NCBI GenBank assembly: GCA_963765725.1 | Contig: CAVXXI010000001.1 | Span: 992,001 to 1,056,000 of the forward strand | Length of the DNA stretch: 64,000 nucleotides | Direction: 5' to 3' | Source of the DNA: DASQEH01 sp963765725 | GTDB taxonomy: Bacteria; Actinomycetota; Actinomycetes; Propionibacteriales; Nocardioidaceae | Shown: positions 1 through 8,593 of the stretch, in pieces | How the letters are laid out: every line of letters starts with the position of its first letter | Numbering within the stretch: the first letter of the stretch is position 1 | Notes under the pieces: generated by a model | The model's database searches: none | Seen by the model: the letters and a program-made list of their open reading frames with translations, nothing else | What the model was told of the DNA's origin: nothing | Made by a program: the position numbers and the translations under genes

Positions 1-947
1 CAGCGGACCTCGGCCTGTCGGACGAGCTGGCCGACGGTCCGAGGACTGTCCCCGATCTTGCCGCATCGGTGTCCGCCGACGAGGACAGCCTGCGCAGGCT
101 GCTGCACGCGTTGTCCACCGTCGGCGTGTACGAGGAGCGGGACGAGGACGTGTTCGCCACCACGGCGCTCGGCGAGGGCCTGCGCTCCGACGTCCCCGGA
201 AGCATGCGTCCACTGGCACGTACCCTCGCGGACCCGCCGACGTGGGCCGCGTGGGGGCATCTGGGGCACAGCGTTCGTACCGGGGACAACGCCTTCAAGG
301 CGCTACACGGCACGGACGTATGGACCTACCGGCAGGCCCACCCCGAGAGCAACGCCGTCTTCAATGACAACATGACGGCACTGAGCTTCCACGTCGCTCA
401 CGCTGTCGCGGAGGCCTACGACTTCTCCGGCCTCTCCAGGGTCGTCGACGTGGGGGGCGGCCAGGGCAGCCTGCTCGAAGAGGTGCTGAAACGCAACGAG
501 CACCTGACCGGAACGGTGTTCGACCAGGCGCATGTGGTGACGTCTGCCCGCGCGCACGCGATGTCAGCCTCGGTGTCCGCCCGCTTCTCCGTCGAGAGCG
601 GTAGCTTCTTCGAGGCAGTCCCGCGTGCAGACGCGTACCTGCTCAAGTCGATCCTCCACGACTGGCCCGACGACCGCTGTGTGCAGATCCTGCGGAGCTG
701 CGAGCGCTCACTCGCACCCGGCGGGGTGGTCCTCGTCGTGGAGATCGTGCTCGGCCGCCCCGGGCACGAGGTCGACGCGGCGTTCTCCGATCTGAACATG
801 CTGGTGCTCCCAGGTGGGCGCGAGCGCACCGAGCAGCAGTACGCGGCACTCTTCGACGACGCCGGGCTCCGACTGAGGCGGACCCTCGACACGACCTCGC
901 GATACTCCATCGTCGAAGCCAGGTCAGCGCGTACCCAGGGGGCGTGA
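1..947 (+). CDS. SAM-dependent O-methyltransferase, family 2 (5' end outside window)
   Basis: The reading frame is open from position 3, so the start lies outside the window and only about 314 C-terminal codons are visible. The N-terminal part (SLRRLLHALSTVGVYEE) looks like the winged-helix dimerisation domain of plant/actinobacterial family-2 O-methyltransferases. The SAM-binding motif I, VVDVGGGQGS, lies near 441-470, and the later LLKSILHDWPDDR stretch (near 640-680) carries the His-Asp region that contains the catalytic base in this family. Family members methylate hydroxyl groups of phenolic or polyketide natural products. The next gene is a SnoaL-like cyclase, so a role in secondary-metabolite tailoring is possible, but the substrate is not known. 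Confidence 0.88.
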   Translation, partial: ADLGLSDELADGPRTVPDLAASVSADEDSLRRLLHALSTVGVYEERDEDVFATTALGEGLRSDVPGSMRPLARTLADPPTWAAWGHLGHSVRTGDNAFKALHGTDVWTYRQAHPESNAVFNDNMTALSFHVAHAVAEAYDFSGLSRVVDVGGGQGSLLEEVLKRNEHLTGTVFDQAHVVTSARAHAMSASVSARFSVESGSFFEAVPRADAYLLKSILHDWPDDRCVQILRSCERSLAPGGVVLVVEIVLGRPGHEVDAAFSDLNMLVLPGGRERTEQQYAALFDDAGLRLRRTLDTTSRYSIVEARSARTQGA

Positions 948-995
948 GCACCACCACGACCGGCGTCATGAGGCGCCGCCGTGGACAATGGCGAC

Positions 996-1403
996 ATGAG
1001 CGAGCCAAGGGCGAAGGACGTCGTCGAGGAGCTGTTCCGGCGGCAACAAGCCGGCGACGACACCGCGCTCGACGATCTCGTCGCGGCGGACCTGGTGAAC
1101 CACGCGGCGGGTCCCCAGGGCCGCGAGGGTCTCAGAAGCATCCTGCGAACCATCGACGACGACCTCGGGCCCGTCACCGTCGAGCAGCACCACCTCATCG
1201 GGGACGGCGACATCGCCGCTCAGCACCTCACCCTGCACGGGACGCACCGGGCATCCACGATGCCGCTGCTCACCGACGCCACGGCCTCCGGCCGTCCGGT
1301 GGCGTGGACGTTCATCCACATCTGGCGGGTCGTCGACGGAGTGATCGTCGAGCACTGGGCCTGCCGCGACGACATGGGCCTGCTCGAGCAGCTGCGCGAC
1401 TGA
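996..1403 (+). CDS. SnoaL-like ester cyclase / NTF2-fold protein
   Basis: About 135 residues with the layout of the SnoaL-like polyketide cyclase family: an N-terminal helix (AKDVVEELFRRQQAGD), a LVNHAAGPQGREGLRSIL segment, and a C-terminal WTFIHIWRVVDGVIVEHWACRD strand pair. These are small alpha+beta-barrel proteins that catalyse intramolecular ring closure in polyketide pathways, or are stress proteins of unknown activity. ATG at 996 (MSEPRAK) is preferred; a GTG at 981 in the same frame would add five residues. Neither has a clear ribosome binding site. The gene is 48 bases downstream of the methyltransferase on the same strand and may be co-transcribed with it. Confidence 0.75.
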   Translation: MSEPRAKDVVEELFRRQQAGDDTALDDLVAADLVNHAAGPQGREGLRSILRTIDDDLGPVTVEQHHLIGDGDIAAQHLTLHGTHRASTMPLLTDATASGRPVAWTFIHIWRVVDGVIVEHWACRDDMGLLEQLRD

Positions 1404-1425
1404 TCGCCTCCCGGGAGATGTTCGG

Positions 1426-2193
1426 TCAGCCGGTGGCCGCTGGAACGGTCCGGAAGAGCCTTCCGTAGCCGGCAACCTCCCATGGCGTCCGGGTCGCGGC
1501 CAGGACCGACCACAGCATCACCTGGTTCGCCTCGAGGACGAGCCGACCCGTCTGTTGCTCCAGCTCCTCGACGGCCTTCGCGGCGCGGAAGCCGTTCCCG
1601 GCGATGAACACCGCATCCGCCTCGTCGCCGAGGTGGCTGCTGACCCAGTCGACGACGTGCCGGGTGCGGACCATGCCGGGATCGGCAGGCAGGCCGGTCG
1701 CCTTGGTCAACGTGACGTCGAATCCCAGGTCACCGAAGTAGCGGGCACCCAGCTCGTCGATCTCGTCGCGGAACCAGGGCGGATGGACCAGGGTGACGCG
1801 GTGGGCTCCGCAGGTCCGCAGCGCGTCGACCGCCGACAAAGCACTGGCGACGACGGGGACCCCGCACAGCTTGCGCAGTCGGTCGACCAATGTCCTCTCC
1901 GCCCGGTGACCTAGGGCGTAGCCGGTGGTCGTCGACGCGTAGGCGACGGCGTCGACCGACCCCGGGCCGAACCCGGCCGCAGCTCGGTCCACCGCTCCCG
2001 GCCGGGTGAGCGCGCGCAGGTCCGACGCAGTCTCAGGTGGTGTCGTCCCGGCCCCGGCCGCGGCGGAGTCTGGACCGATCCTCGCCACGACGGCCGCGAG
2101 CCGACCCGAGGCCATCGCGGGGAGCTCGACCTCCGGCCCGGGGGCTGTATGCGGCGTCAGCACCCCTATCGTGAACCCGCCGCCTCCACCCAC
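1426..2193 (-). CDS. Maleate isomerase / Asp-Glu racemase superfamily protein lacking both catalytic Cys
   Basis: The start chosen is the GTG at 2193, with GGAG about nine bases upstream, giving 255 residues, the normal family length. A longer frame to 2415 would read through the intergenic repeat array and is rejected. The N-terminal GFTIGVLTPHTAPGPEVELP and C-terminal EANQVMLWSVL blocks are typical of maleate cis-trans isomerases. Two positions that hold the catalytic cysteines in maleate isomerase are replaced: AYASTTTGY has Ser near residue 87, and FIAGNGFRA has Gly near residue 199. Standard Cys-Cys racemase or isomerase chemistry is therefore not expected. It may be a Cys-free decarboxylase-like variant, a binding protein, or a decaying gene. 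Its codon use looks normal. Confidence 0.75.
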   Translation of the reverse strand: MGGGGGFTIGVLTPHTAPGPEVELPAMASGRLAAVVARIGPDSAAAGAGTTPPETASDLRALTRPGAVDRAAAGFGPGSVDAVAYASTTTGYALGHRAERTLVDRLRKLCGVPVVASALSAVDALRTCGAHRVTLVHPPWFRDEIDELGARYFGDLGFDVTLTKATGLPADPGMVRTRHVVDWVSSHLGDEADAVFIAGNGFRAAKAVEELEQQTGRLVLEANQVMLWSVLAATRTPWEVAGYGRLFRTVPAATG

Positions 2194-2279
2194 GAGCGCG
2201 AACTCCTCCGCCAAGCCGTCGCCACCCACCCGGCAGCTGCGATGCCGGCACGCGGCCGGAACCCTACCGGACGTCCGGT

Positions 2280-2420
2280 CGACCGGGCGCAAATGCCGCC
2301 TCGACCGGGCGCAAATGCCGGCCTTGACCGGGCGCAGATGTCGCCTCCGCCGGGCGCAAATGTGCCACGCGCGATGTCGTAACGGGCGCGAATGCCCGGT
2401 CGAGCGGGCAGCCATGTCCC
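2280..2420 (+). repeat. Tandem 22-bp intergenic repeat array (family 1, array A)
   Basis: Four near-perfect units at 2280-2301, 2302-2324, 2325-2346 and 2347-2368 share the core GACCGGGCGCAAATG; at least two degenerate units follow up to about 2420. It lies between two divergent genes, and its end is about 28 bases before the -10 box of the TfoX-family gene. The rest of the 2194-2459 gap holds nothing else recognisable. The same unit occurs in arrays near 10.1, 52.1 and 60.2 kb. Confidence 0.9.
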
Positions 2421-2447
2421 CTCGGGTGGCCAGGTACGTCGCGGGAC

Positions 2448-2459
2448 TAGTCTCGGCCC
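2448..2459 (+). promoter_or_regulatory. Leaderless-type -10 box for the TfoX-family gene
   Basis: TAGTCT at 2448-2453 is followed after six bases by the ATG at 2460, and no ribosome binding site is present. This is the arrangement expected for leaderless actinobacterial mRNAs whose 5' end is the start codon. Confidence 0.5.
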
Positions 2460-2792
2460 ATGGCGTTCGACCCCGACCTCGCGGACCGACTCCGGTCGGC
2501 TCTTGCGGAGGAGCCGGGAGTGACGGAGAAGCGCATGTTCGGCGGGCTCGCGTTCCTGGTCAACGGCAACATGGCCGTCAGCGCGAGCAGCAGAGGGGGA
2601 CTCCTCCTGCGCGTCGACCCGGCCGAGACCGAGGCGCTCGTGAGCCCGCGCCACGTCGGCAGGTTCGAGATGCGCGGGCGTGAGATGGACGGCTGGCTGC
2701 GGGTCGACGTCGAGGCACTGGAGACCGACGACGCCCTACGCACCTGGGTCGACCATGGCGTCGCCTACGCACGTTCGCTCCCCGCCAAGTAG
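2460..2792 (+). CDS. TfoX/Sxy N-terminal domain protein
   Basis: A 110-residue protein covering only the TfoX N-terminal domain. The diagnostic block EKRMFGGLAFLVNGNMA lies near residues 22-38, followed by LLLRVDP and the GREMDGWLRVD strand. In Haemophilus and E. coli, Sxy/TfoX proteins work with CRP at competence promoters; the single-domain actinobacterial versions have no proven role. The start is fixed by a leaderless-type promoter (TAGTCT, six bases before ATG). It stands alone, convergent with the glyoxalase-fold gene. Confidence 0.85.
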   Translation: MAFDPDLADRLRSALAEEPGVTEKRMFGGLAFLVNGNMAVSASSRGGLLLRVDPAETEALVSPRHVGRFEMRGREMDGWLRVDVEALETDDALRTWVDHGVAYARSLPAK

Positions 2793-2802
2793 CAGGACGT
2801 GC

Positions 2803-3426
2803 TCAGGGTGCGGACCAGTCCGGCACGGCGTCACGCTCGCGCTTGTCCGTAGGCTCCATGAAGCGCAGGCCGTTGCCGAAGGGGTCCGGTACGGTCATGA
2901 CCCTGCCGTAAGGCATGTCCTCCGGGGCCGGCACCCAGACGGCCGGAGGCAGCACTTTGACCGCGGACCTCGCCTCGTTCAGTGCACGGTGAAGAGCGTC
3001 GACACCTCGCATCCAGATGCCGACCGTCGAGCCTGGGTAGGGGTCGTAGCTGTCCTCGCTGAGGTGAAGGGTGGTCCCATTCCGCGAGACCTGTCCGAAG
3101 AAGGCGGACCCCGGGCCGTTGCTGTCGCCACCCCAGTCGAGCTGGAAGCCGAGGAAGTCGACGTAGAAGGCGATCGCCAGCTCGACCGAGAAGATCCTGA
3201 ACACCGGCACGGTCAGGTTCCGCGTAGAGAACGGTCCCACGTCACCGGCGCCCGAGATCCTCGACAGATCGTTCGTCTTCGCCGACAAGACGTTCCAGTT
3301 GTCGTGCCCGAACATCCGTGACGTGATCTCGAGGCACTCGGAGTGCGACAGGTCGAGTTGGCGACGTTCAGCCAGCTCCTTGGAGAGGGTCTTCGACATG
3401 ATCTTGGCGTCGCGGAAGGTGCGCAT
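2803..3426 (-). CDS. Glyoxalase/bleomycin-resistance (VOC) superfamily protein with N-terminal extension
   Basis: 207 residues. The C-terminal two thirds (from about residue 72, VPVFRIFSVELAIAFYVDFLGFQLDW, to MTVPDPFGNGLRFMEP) is a VOC domain of the glyoxalase type. The first 60 residues (TLSKELAERRQLDLSHSECLEITSRMFGHDNWNVL) form the small helical domain that often precedes VOC domains in glyoxalase-superfamily proteins. The metal ligands of true glyoxalase I are not clearly conserved, so the substrate is open (drug binding, antibiotic resistance or a metabolic reaction). ATG at 3426 has a good GAGGAG site upstream. The 200 bases up to the next gene hold nothing recognisable. Confidence 0.8.
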   Translation of the reverse strand: MRTFRDAKIMSKTLSKELAERRQLDLSHSECLEITSRMFGHDNWNVLSAKTNDLSRISGAGDVGPFSTRNLTVPVFRIFSVELAIAFYVDFLGFQLDWGGDSNGPGSAFFGQVSRNGTTLHLSEDSYDPYPGSTVGIWMRGVDALHRALNEARSAVKVLPPAVWVPAPEDMPYGRVMTVPDPFGNGLRFMEPTDKRERDAVPDWSAP

Positions 3427-3626
3427 GCTCTGCTCCTCGCTCCGGCGAAGTGTTCATCAGTGCTTGCGTTACTGACTCGGTTCGCCGGCGGTAGCAGATC
3501 GGCAGGCTGAGTAGCGCTTCGACGCGTTCACCATCACCCGAGGGTGGCAAGCAGCAGGCCGCGTCGGCCTCGGTCGAGGCTAGGACTGGTGCGGGGCCAC
3601 GTCAAGGAGGCTGGAAGGATCGCGCG

Positions 3627-4811
3627 GTGGACATCGACCTCCTGCGTGAGCAGACACCCGGCTGTCGGCATCGTATGCATCTGAACAACGCGGGAGCGGC
3701 CCTGATGTCGACCGCCACCTTGGAAGCGATGCGTCACCACCTGGATCTGGAGGCCGAGATCGGTGGCTATGAAGCTGCCGACGCGGCGCGGGAGGCGGTC
3801 CAGGGTACGTACGAGGGCGTGGCCCAGCTTCTCGGTGGCCGGCCTGACCAGGTGGCGCTGTTCGACAACTCGACGCATGCCTGGAACGCCGCCTTCTACT
3901 CCGTCCCACTCGGCCCGGGTGACCGCATCCTGACGGGCCGCGACGAGTACGGCAGCAGCGTGCTCGCGTACTGGCAGATGAGCCGGCGTACGGGGGCGGA
4001 GCTCGTCGTCGTACCGAACGACAGCACCGGTCAGATAGACGTCGAGGCGCTCCGGGAGCTGGCCGACGAGCGCACCCGGCTCATCGGCCTAACCTGGGTG
4101 CCGACGAGCGGAGGGCTGGTCAATCCGGCCGCGCAGGTGGGCCGGGTGGCGCGCGACGTCGATGCCCTGTACCTGCTGGACGCCACGCAGGCCGTCGGCC
4201 AGCTGCCGGTCGACGTGGAGGCGCTGGGCTGCGACCTGCTCACGGGTACGGGGCGCAAATTCCTGCGCGGACCACGAGGGACTGGTTTCCTCTGGGTGGG
4301 TGACCGGGCGCTCGATCGTCTCGACCCCTTCGTCGTCGAGATCGCGTCCGCGACCTGGAACGGCGAACGAGGGTTCACGTGGGCCGAAGGTGCTCGCCGG
4401 TTCGAGACGTGGGAGTACAGCTACGTCAACGTCCTCGGACTGGGCGCCGCGGTCCGGCAGGCGCTGGACCTCGGCCCGCACGCGGTCGGCGAGCGGGCCG
4501 TCGCGCTCGGCCGGAGCCTGCGCGACCGGCTGCGGAACCTGCCGGGCGTCACGGTCCACGACCTCGGGGTCGACCACTGTGCGATCGTCACCGCCGCGGT
4601 CGCCGGTTACGACAGCGCTGACGTGGCCGAGGCCATGGGCCGTCGCGGCATCAACGTCAGCGTGACCGTCCCGGACGACAACCCGTTGGACACCGAAGAC
4701 CGGGGTGTCCACCCGCTGGTACGGCTCTCGCCGCACTACTACAACACCGACGCCGAGATCGACCGCGCCGTGAACGCCATCTCGGACATCGTCAGCGGCC
4801 GCACGCGGTGA
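3627..4811 (+). CDS. Class V aminotransferase-fold PLP enzyme (EgtE / isopenicillin-N-epimerase-like)
   Basis: 394 residues with the fold type I, class V layout. The PLP lysine is K211 in TGTGRKFLRGPRGTG, D185 in LLDATQAVGQ contacts the pyridine nitrogen, and Q188 follows it. The N-terminal LNNAGAALM and the LRGPRGTGFLWV block resemble isopenicillin N epimerase-like and EgtE (hercynylcysteine sulfoxide lyase) enzymes more than IscS: there is no flexible Cys loop, so cysteine desulfurase activity is unlikely. No other ergothioneine genes are in the window, so EgtE is only one option. GTG at 3627 is supported by GGAAGG nine bases upstream. Confidence 0.82.
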   Translation: MDIDLLREQTPGCRHRMHLNNAGAALMSTATLEAMRHHLDLEAEIGGYEAADAAREAVQGTYEGVAQLLGGRPDQVALFDNSTHAWNAAFYSVPLGPGDRILTGRDEYGSSVLAYWQMSRRTGAELVVVPNDSTGQIDVEALRELADERTRLIGLTWVPTSGGLVNPAAQVGRVARDVDALYLLDATQAVGQLPVDVEALGCDLLTGTGRKFLRGPRGTGFLWVGDRALDRLDPFVVEIASATWNGERGFTWAEGARRFETWEYSYVNVLGLGAAVRQALDLGPHAVGERAVALGRSLRDRLRNLPGVTVHDLGVDHCAIVTAAVAGYDSADVAEAMGRRGINVSVTVPDDNPLDTEDRGVHPLVRLSPHYYNTDAEIDRAVNAISDIVSGRTR

Positions 4812-4833
4812 ACAGAGGCAGCGTCGATAGAGA

Positions 4834-5736
4834 TCAGGGCTCGCAGGCCGATCCGTCACCGTCGCCGTCGAGCCCGTAGGGGTCGTCGCCCGTCACGTGT
4901 ACGGGCTTCTTCGCCGCGGCGATGTCGTCGCAGTTCAGGTCGGCGGCGCGCGGCAGGCAGGGGCTGTATCCCGGCTCGCAGCCCGGACCTGTACGTCGGT
5001 CCGTCGCGGGGCCGCCGCCAGCGGTCGACGGCCGTGACGGCGCCGAGCCGACATACCTCCGGTAGGCACCCACCCAGTCACGTGCCTCCTGGTGCTGGGC
5101 CGCCCGCAGGCTCAGCTCGCCTGCGCAGACGAGGCTGTGGAGCCTGTTCTCGAGCGCGTCCTTCGTCCGCGCTCCCCAGCGGCCGGCGTACGGCTCGGGC
5201 CACAGGTTGGCGATGGCGTTGGAGCCGCCGAGCTCGAGCGAGACCAGGTGGTCGACCTCGTGGGCATAGGGAACGTGCACGACGCCGTACCTTCGGTACG
5301 CCTCTTCACTCACCGCCGAGGGCACGTCACGGACCGTGGACGAATAGCCGACCACGCAGACCGTGGCAGCGCTGGCCGTGAATACCGCACCGGGCGTGAG
5401 CCGCACGTCAGGGACGTCCATGCGCGGTACCCCGTCGTGGTGCACCGCGGTGACCGGCTTGCGCTCGTGCCGACCGTGCCCATGAGGTCTGCCGCTGCGG
5501 TGACGTGCTGTCCCTGAGCGCCGTTCGGAGGTCGGGTCGACCCGAGCCGTCCTCGACGTGCCGGGCGGCGGTGCCGAGCCTCCGGGCCGCAGTGATGCCG
5601 TCGCGTGTGCGTGAGTCGGCGGTACAGAGGCCCGGTCACCGACGTCGGTGTTCGTCGTCGAGGTGGCGCCGCAGCCGGCCACGAGGCATCCAAGCCCCAC
5701 GACCGAGGCACAGCGCCAGGCGCGACCGTTCGACAT
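4834..5736 (-). CDS. Lipoprotein with HNH-like nuclease motif and excalibur domain
   Basis: 300 residues from the ATG at 5736. A lipoprotein signal ends at LVAGC (lipobox Cys22), followed by a long Ser/Pro/Arg/His-rich linker (residues 23-105). Residues 159-183 (HEVDHLVSLELGGSNAIANL then WPEPY) match the HNH-like motif of small secreted actinobacterial nucleases. The C-terminus (254-299) is an excalibur calcium-binding motif with conserved Cys and the DGDGDGSACE loop. The protein is thus likely anchored outside the membrane and may be a calcium-dependent extracellular nuclease. The longer frame to 5934 is rejected because it lacks a signal sequence. Convergent with the PLP enzyme; it follows the GGDEF-EAL gene on the same strand. 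Confidence 0.72.
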   Translation of the reverse strand: MSNGRAWRCASVVGLGCLVAGCGATSTTNTDVGDRASVPPTHAHATASLRPGGSAPPPGTSRTARVDPTSERRSGTARHRSGRPHGHGRHERKPVTAVHHDGVPRMDVPDVRLTPGAVFTASAATVCVVGYSSTVRDVPSAVSEEAYRRYGVVHVPYAHEVDHLVSLELGGSNAIANLWPEPYAGRWGARTKDALENRLHSLVCAGELSLRAAQHQEARDWVGAYRRYVGSAPSRPSTAGGGPATDRRTGPGCEPGYSPCLPRAADLNCDDIAAAKKPVHVTGDDPYGLDGDGDGSACEP

Positions 5737-5756
5737 CCCGTGTTGACGCGTCGAGC

Positions 5757-7863
5757 TCACCCGTACCTGGGGCGAGGAGGACCGCTCGGCGCGGTGTCGA
5801 CCGGCTGGATCATCGTGCCGCCGCCGCCGACCGGGTCGGGCTCGAACGTGACGATGGGGCGCGTGAGGTACCAGTCGTCGAACCGGTCGACGGGCATCGG
5901 CTTCGAGAGGTGGTACCCCTGCGCCACATCGCACCCGAACTCCCGCAGCTCATTGAGGGCTTCGAGGGTCTCGACACCCTCGGCCACGATCGTGAGACCG
6001 AGGTTGTGGCCGAGCTCGACGACGCTGCGCACGATGAGGGCGTCGTTGCGTTCCTCGGTCATGCTCGTCACGAACGAGCGGTCGATCTTCAGCTCGGTGA
6101 CCGGCAGATCCTTGAGCTGCCCGAGGCTGGTGTACCCGGCACCGAAGTCGTCGATCGAGATCCGCACGCCCAGCCCGGCCAGCTGCTCGAGCAGGAACTG
6201 CGCACGCCCGGGCTCCGTCATCAGGGCCGACTCGGTGACCTCGAGCTCGAGCATGTTGGCGGGCACCGCGTGCAGGGCCAGCAGATCGTTGGACCGTGGC
6301 GGGCAGTCCCTCGTCGAGCAGGTTGCGTGCGGACAGGTTCACGGCCACCTTCATCGGCCGGCCGCAGTCGGCCCAGATGCGACTCTGGCGCAGCGCACGG
6401 TCCAGGACGTAACGCATGAGCGGTCCGATCAGACCGGTGTGCTCTGCCACCGGGATGAACTCGTCGGGCTGCACCAGCCCCCGGACCGGGTGCTCCCAGC
6501 GGACCAGCGCTTCGACGCCGACGATGTCGCCGGTGCTGATGCTGATCTTCGGCTGGTAGTGCAGGACGAGCTCGTCTCGACCCAGCGCCCGGCGGAGGTC
6601 TCCGAGGAGGGCCAGCTTGGCGGGGGAGTGGCCGTCGACGGCGGGGTCGTAGGCGAAGACACCGAGATTCTGGGTCTTCGCGACGTACATGGCGATGTCG
6701 GCTCGCTGCAGCAGCAGCTCGGCGTCGAGACCGTGCGCTCCGGAGACGACCAGTCCGATGCTGGCTTCGACGTCGAAGTCGACGTTCTCGACCCGGAACG
6801 GCGTGTCCAGCGCTAGCTGTAGCTTGCCGGCGACCAGGTTCGCCGCCGCCACGTCGACGACAGTCGGCAGCAGGATCGCGAACTCGTCGCCGCCGAGCCG
6901 CGCGACCGTGTCCACCTCCCGGACGGCGTGGGTCAGCCGGCGCCCGACCTGGGACAGCAGAATGTCGCCGAACTGGTGCCCGAACGTGTCGTTGATCTCC
7001 TTGAAGCGGTCGAGGTCTATCAGCAGCAAGCCCACGCAGGTGTCGTCGCGGCTGGCAGCGTGGAGGGCCTGGGTGAGGCGATCGTCCAGAAGTTTGCGGT
7101 TGGGCAGCCCGGTCAGGGCATCGTGGAGAGAGTCGTGGATGGCCTGCGCACGCTCGAGGTTGCGCAACCGCTGGAAGCCTCGCGTGACCGAAGCCAGCGC
7201 CCCCGCGATCAGCAGGCCGAGGATGAAGACGAGCGGCGTTAGCCGGCTGGTGACCTTCTCGAGGTGCTGCAGGTGGGCCAGTTGCGCCAGGGACGCGTTG
7301 TGGTGGATTTCCGCGGCGGTGTCCACTGCCGTCTCGACCGAGCCGTACGCGGGGTCCGCCTTCTTGTGGTCGAGGTAATTGACCTTGACCGGACGGTGCT
7401 GGTCCACGGCGTCGAACACCCGGATGATCGCGCCGAGGTAGGTACCGTGGTCGGCGAGTACGGCCTTCGACAGCTTCCAGTCGGTCGGGCCGCCGTCGGC
7501 CTTGACGCTATTCATCGCCTGTACCAGCCCGGCGGACGCCGCGTTGAACTCGCTCCAGGTGGTCCGGGAGGGGCTGATCCGGTACTGCTGTTCGAGGGTC
7601 TCCTCCTGGGCGACGGCTGCCGCGGCGGCCGAGTAGTCGTCGCTGAGGCGACTTGCGGCCGCGGCGTGATCGGCGGACGCCGAGGTGGCGTGGGAGGACC
7701 ACAATGCGAAGATGCTGATGCCGAGCAGCGTAGCGACCAGGCCGATACTGGCCATCCAGTTGCGGCGGGCTGTCCGGGACCCGCGCTCCTTCGACCAGAT
7801 GCCGATGACCGGCCCGTTGATGCTGCCCGCGTGAGGTGCCACTATCCCGGCTCCCAACGTCAA
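5757..7863 (-). CDS. Membrane GGDEF-EAL protein, frame broken near 6291
   Basis: The protein would make and/or degrade cyclic di-GMP. From the TTG at 7863 it has a membrane segment at residues 37-57, a periplasmic region with predicted helices (60-208), a second membrane segment (209-228), a GGDEF domain with intact RLGGDEFAILLP (GGDEF 324-328), then an EAL domain with intact EALVRW (451-456). Near 6291 one extra base shifts the frame after NLLDEGLPATV; the rest of EAL (ELEVTESAL, DDFGAGYTSLGQL, KIDRSFV, VAEGVET) continues intact in another frame down to 5757. GTG at 7842 has a better GGGAG site and may be the true start. It is either a recent pseudogene or a one-base sequence error. Confidence 0.8.
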
Positions 7864-7981
7864 GGCGGTCTCGGTGGATACCGGAACCTATGCAAGTGTC
7901 GCAAGCAAACGCCGCGGATGAGGATGAATGTGACAATGCGTATATTGTGTGTCACTTAACGTAGCGACTCCGATGGCTTCC

Positions 7982-7994
7982 TAGGCTGACGGCC
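7982..7994 (+). promoter_or_regulatory. Leaderless-type -10 box for the DinB gene
   Basis: TAGGCT at 7982-7987 lies seven bases before the ATG at 7995, with no ribosome binding site. The region between the divergent GGDEF-EAL gene and this gene (7864-7994) shows no other clear motif. Confidence 0.5.
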
Positions 7995-8528
7995 ATGCCC
8001 GAACAGGTAGCGTCATCAGGTCAACGTCCAGAGCCTCCGTTCCAGGCGCCCGAGCGCGCGATGCTGGAGGCGTGGCTCGACTTCCACCGCGTGACCCTGC
8101 TCAGCAAGTGCGACGGACTGGTCGGTGACCAGCTCTCCGCCCGCTCGGTGCCGCCGTCTGGGCTGAGCCTGCTTGGGCTCGTCCGCCACCTGACGGAGGT
8201 GGAGCGGAACTGGTTCCGCCGCACGCTGGCGGCGGAGTCCGTCGACGTGGTGTACAGCGACGAGGGACACGGGGGCGGCGACTTCTCGGGCGCCGGCGCG
8301 ACGGACCCGGCCGAAGACCTCCAGCGATTCCGCGACGAGGTCGAGCATTGCCGCGCGGTCGCTGCGCGGTGTCCCGACCTCGACGCAACCGCCACGGGCG
8401 TACGTGACGGGCAGGAGATAGAGGTCTCCCTTCGCTGGATCTACGTACACATGATCGAGGAGTACGCGCGACACAACGGTCATGCCGATCTCCTGAGGGA
8501 GGCCGTTGACGGGGCTACCGGGGTCTGA
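7995..8528 (+). CDS. DinB / DUF664 family protein
   Basis: 177 residues with the four-helix DinB layout and the DUF664 ending SLRWIYVHMIEEYARHNGHA, which carries the third metal-binding His region; an earlier LLGLVRHLTEVERNW supplies the first His. DUF664 proteins belong to the DinB/bacillithiol- and mycothiol-transferase superfamily: in actinobacteria many are metal-dependent S-transferases that use mycothiol to detoxify electrophiles. The exact substrate cannot be told. It is monocistronic, convergent with the MFS gene, and has a leaderless-type promoter. Confidence 0.85.
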   Translation: MPEQVASSGQRPEPPFQAPERAMLEAWLDFHRVTLLSKCDGLVGDQLSARSVPPSGLSLLGLVRHLTEVERNWFRRTLAAESVDVVYSDEGHGGGDFSGAGATDPAEDLQRFRDEVEHCRAVAARCPDLDATATGVRDGQEIEVSLRWIYVHMIEEYARHNGHADLLREAVDGATGV

Positions 8529-8593
8529 TCGCGTCGACGGGGCACCCGGACCTCCGGCAGACGGCGCCAGCCGGGTTTCGCGAACGGTGCGGA

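Noticed and set aside
2194..2415. N-terminal extension of the maleate-isomerase-like protein through the repeat array
   Set aside because: The extension is repeat-encoded and Arg/His-rich, while GTG 2193 has a ribosome binding site and gives the normal family length.
3627..4811. IscS/SufS cysteine desulfurase
   Set aside because: The active-site Cys loop is absent and the LRGPRGTG block fits the epimerase/lyase branch.
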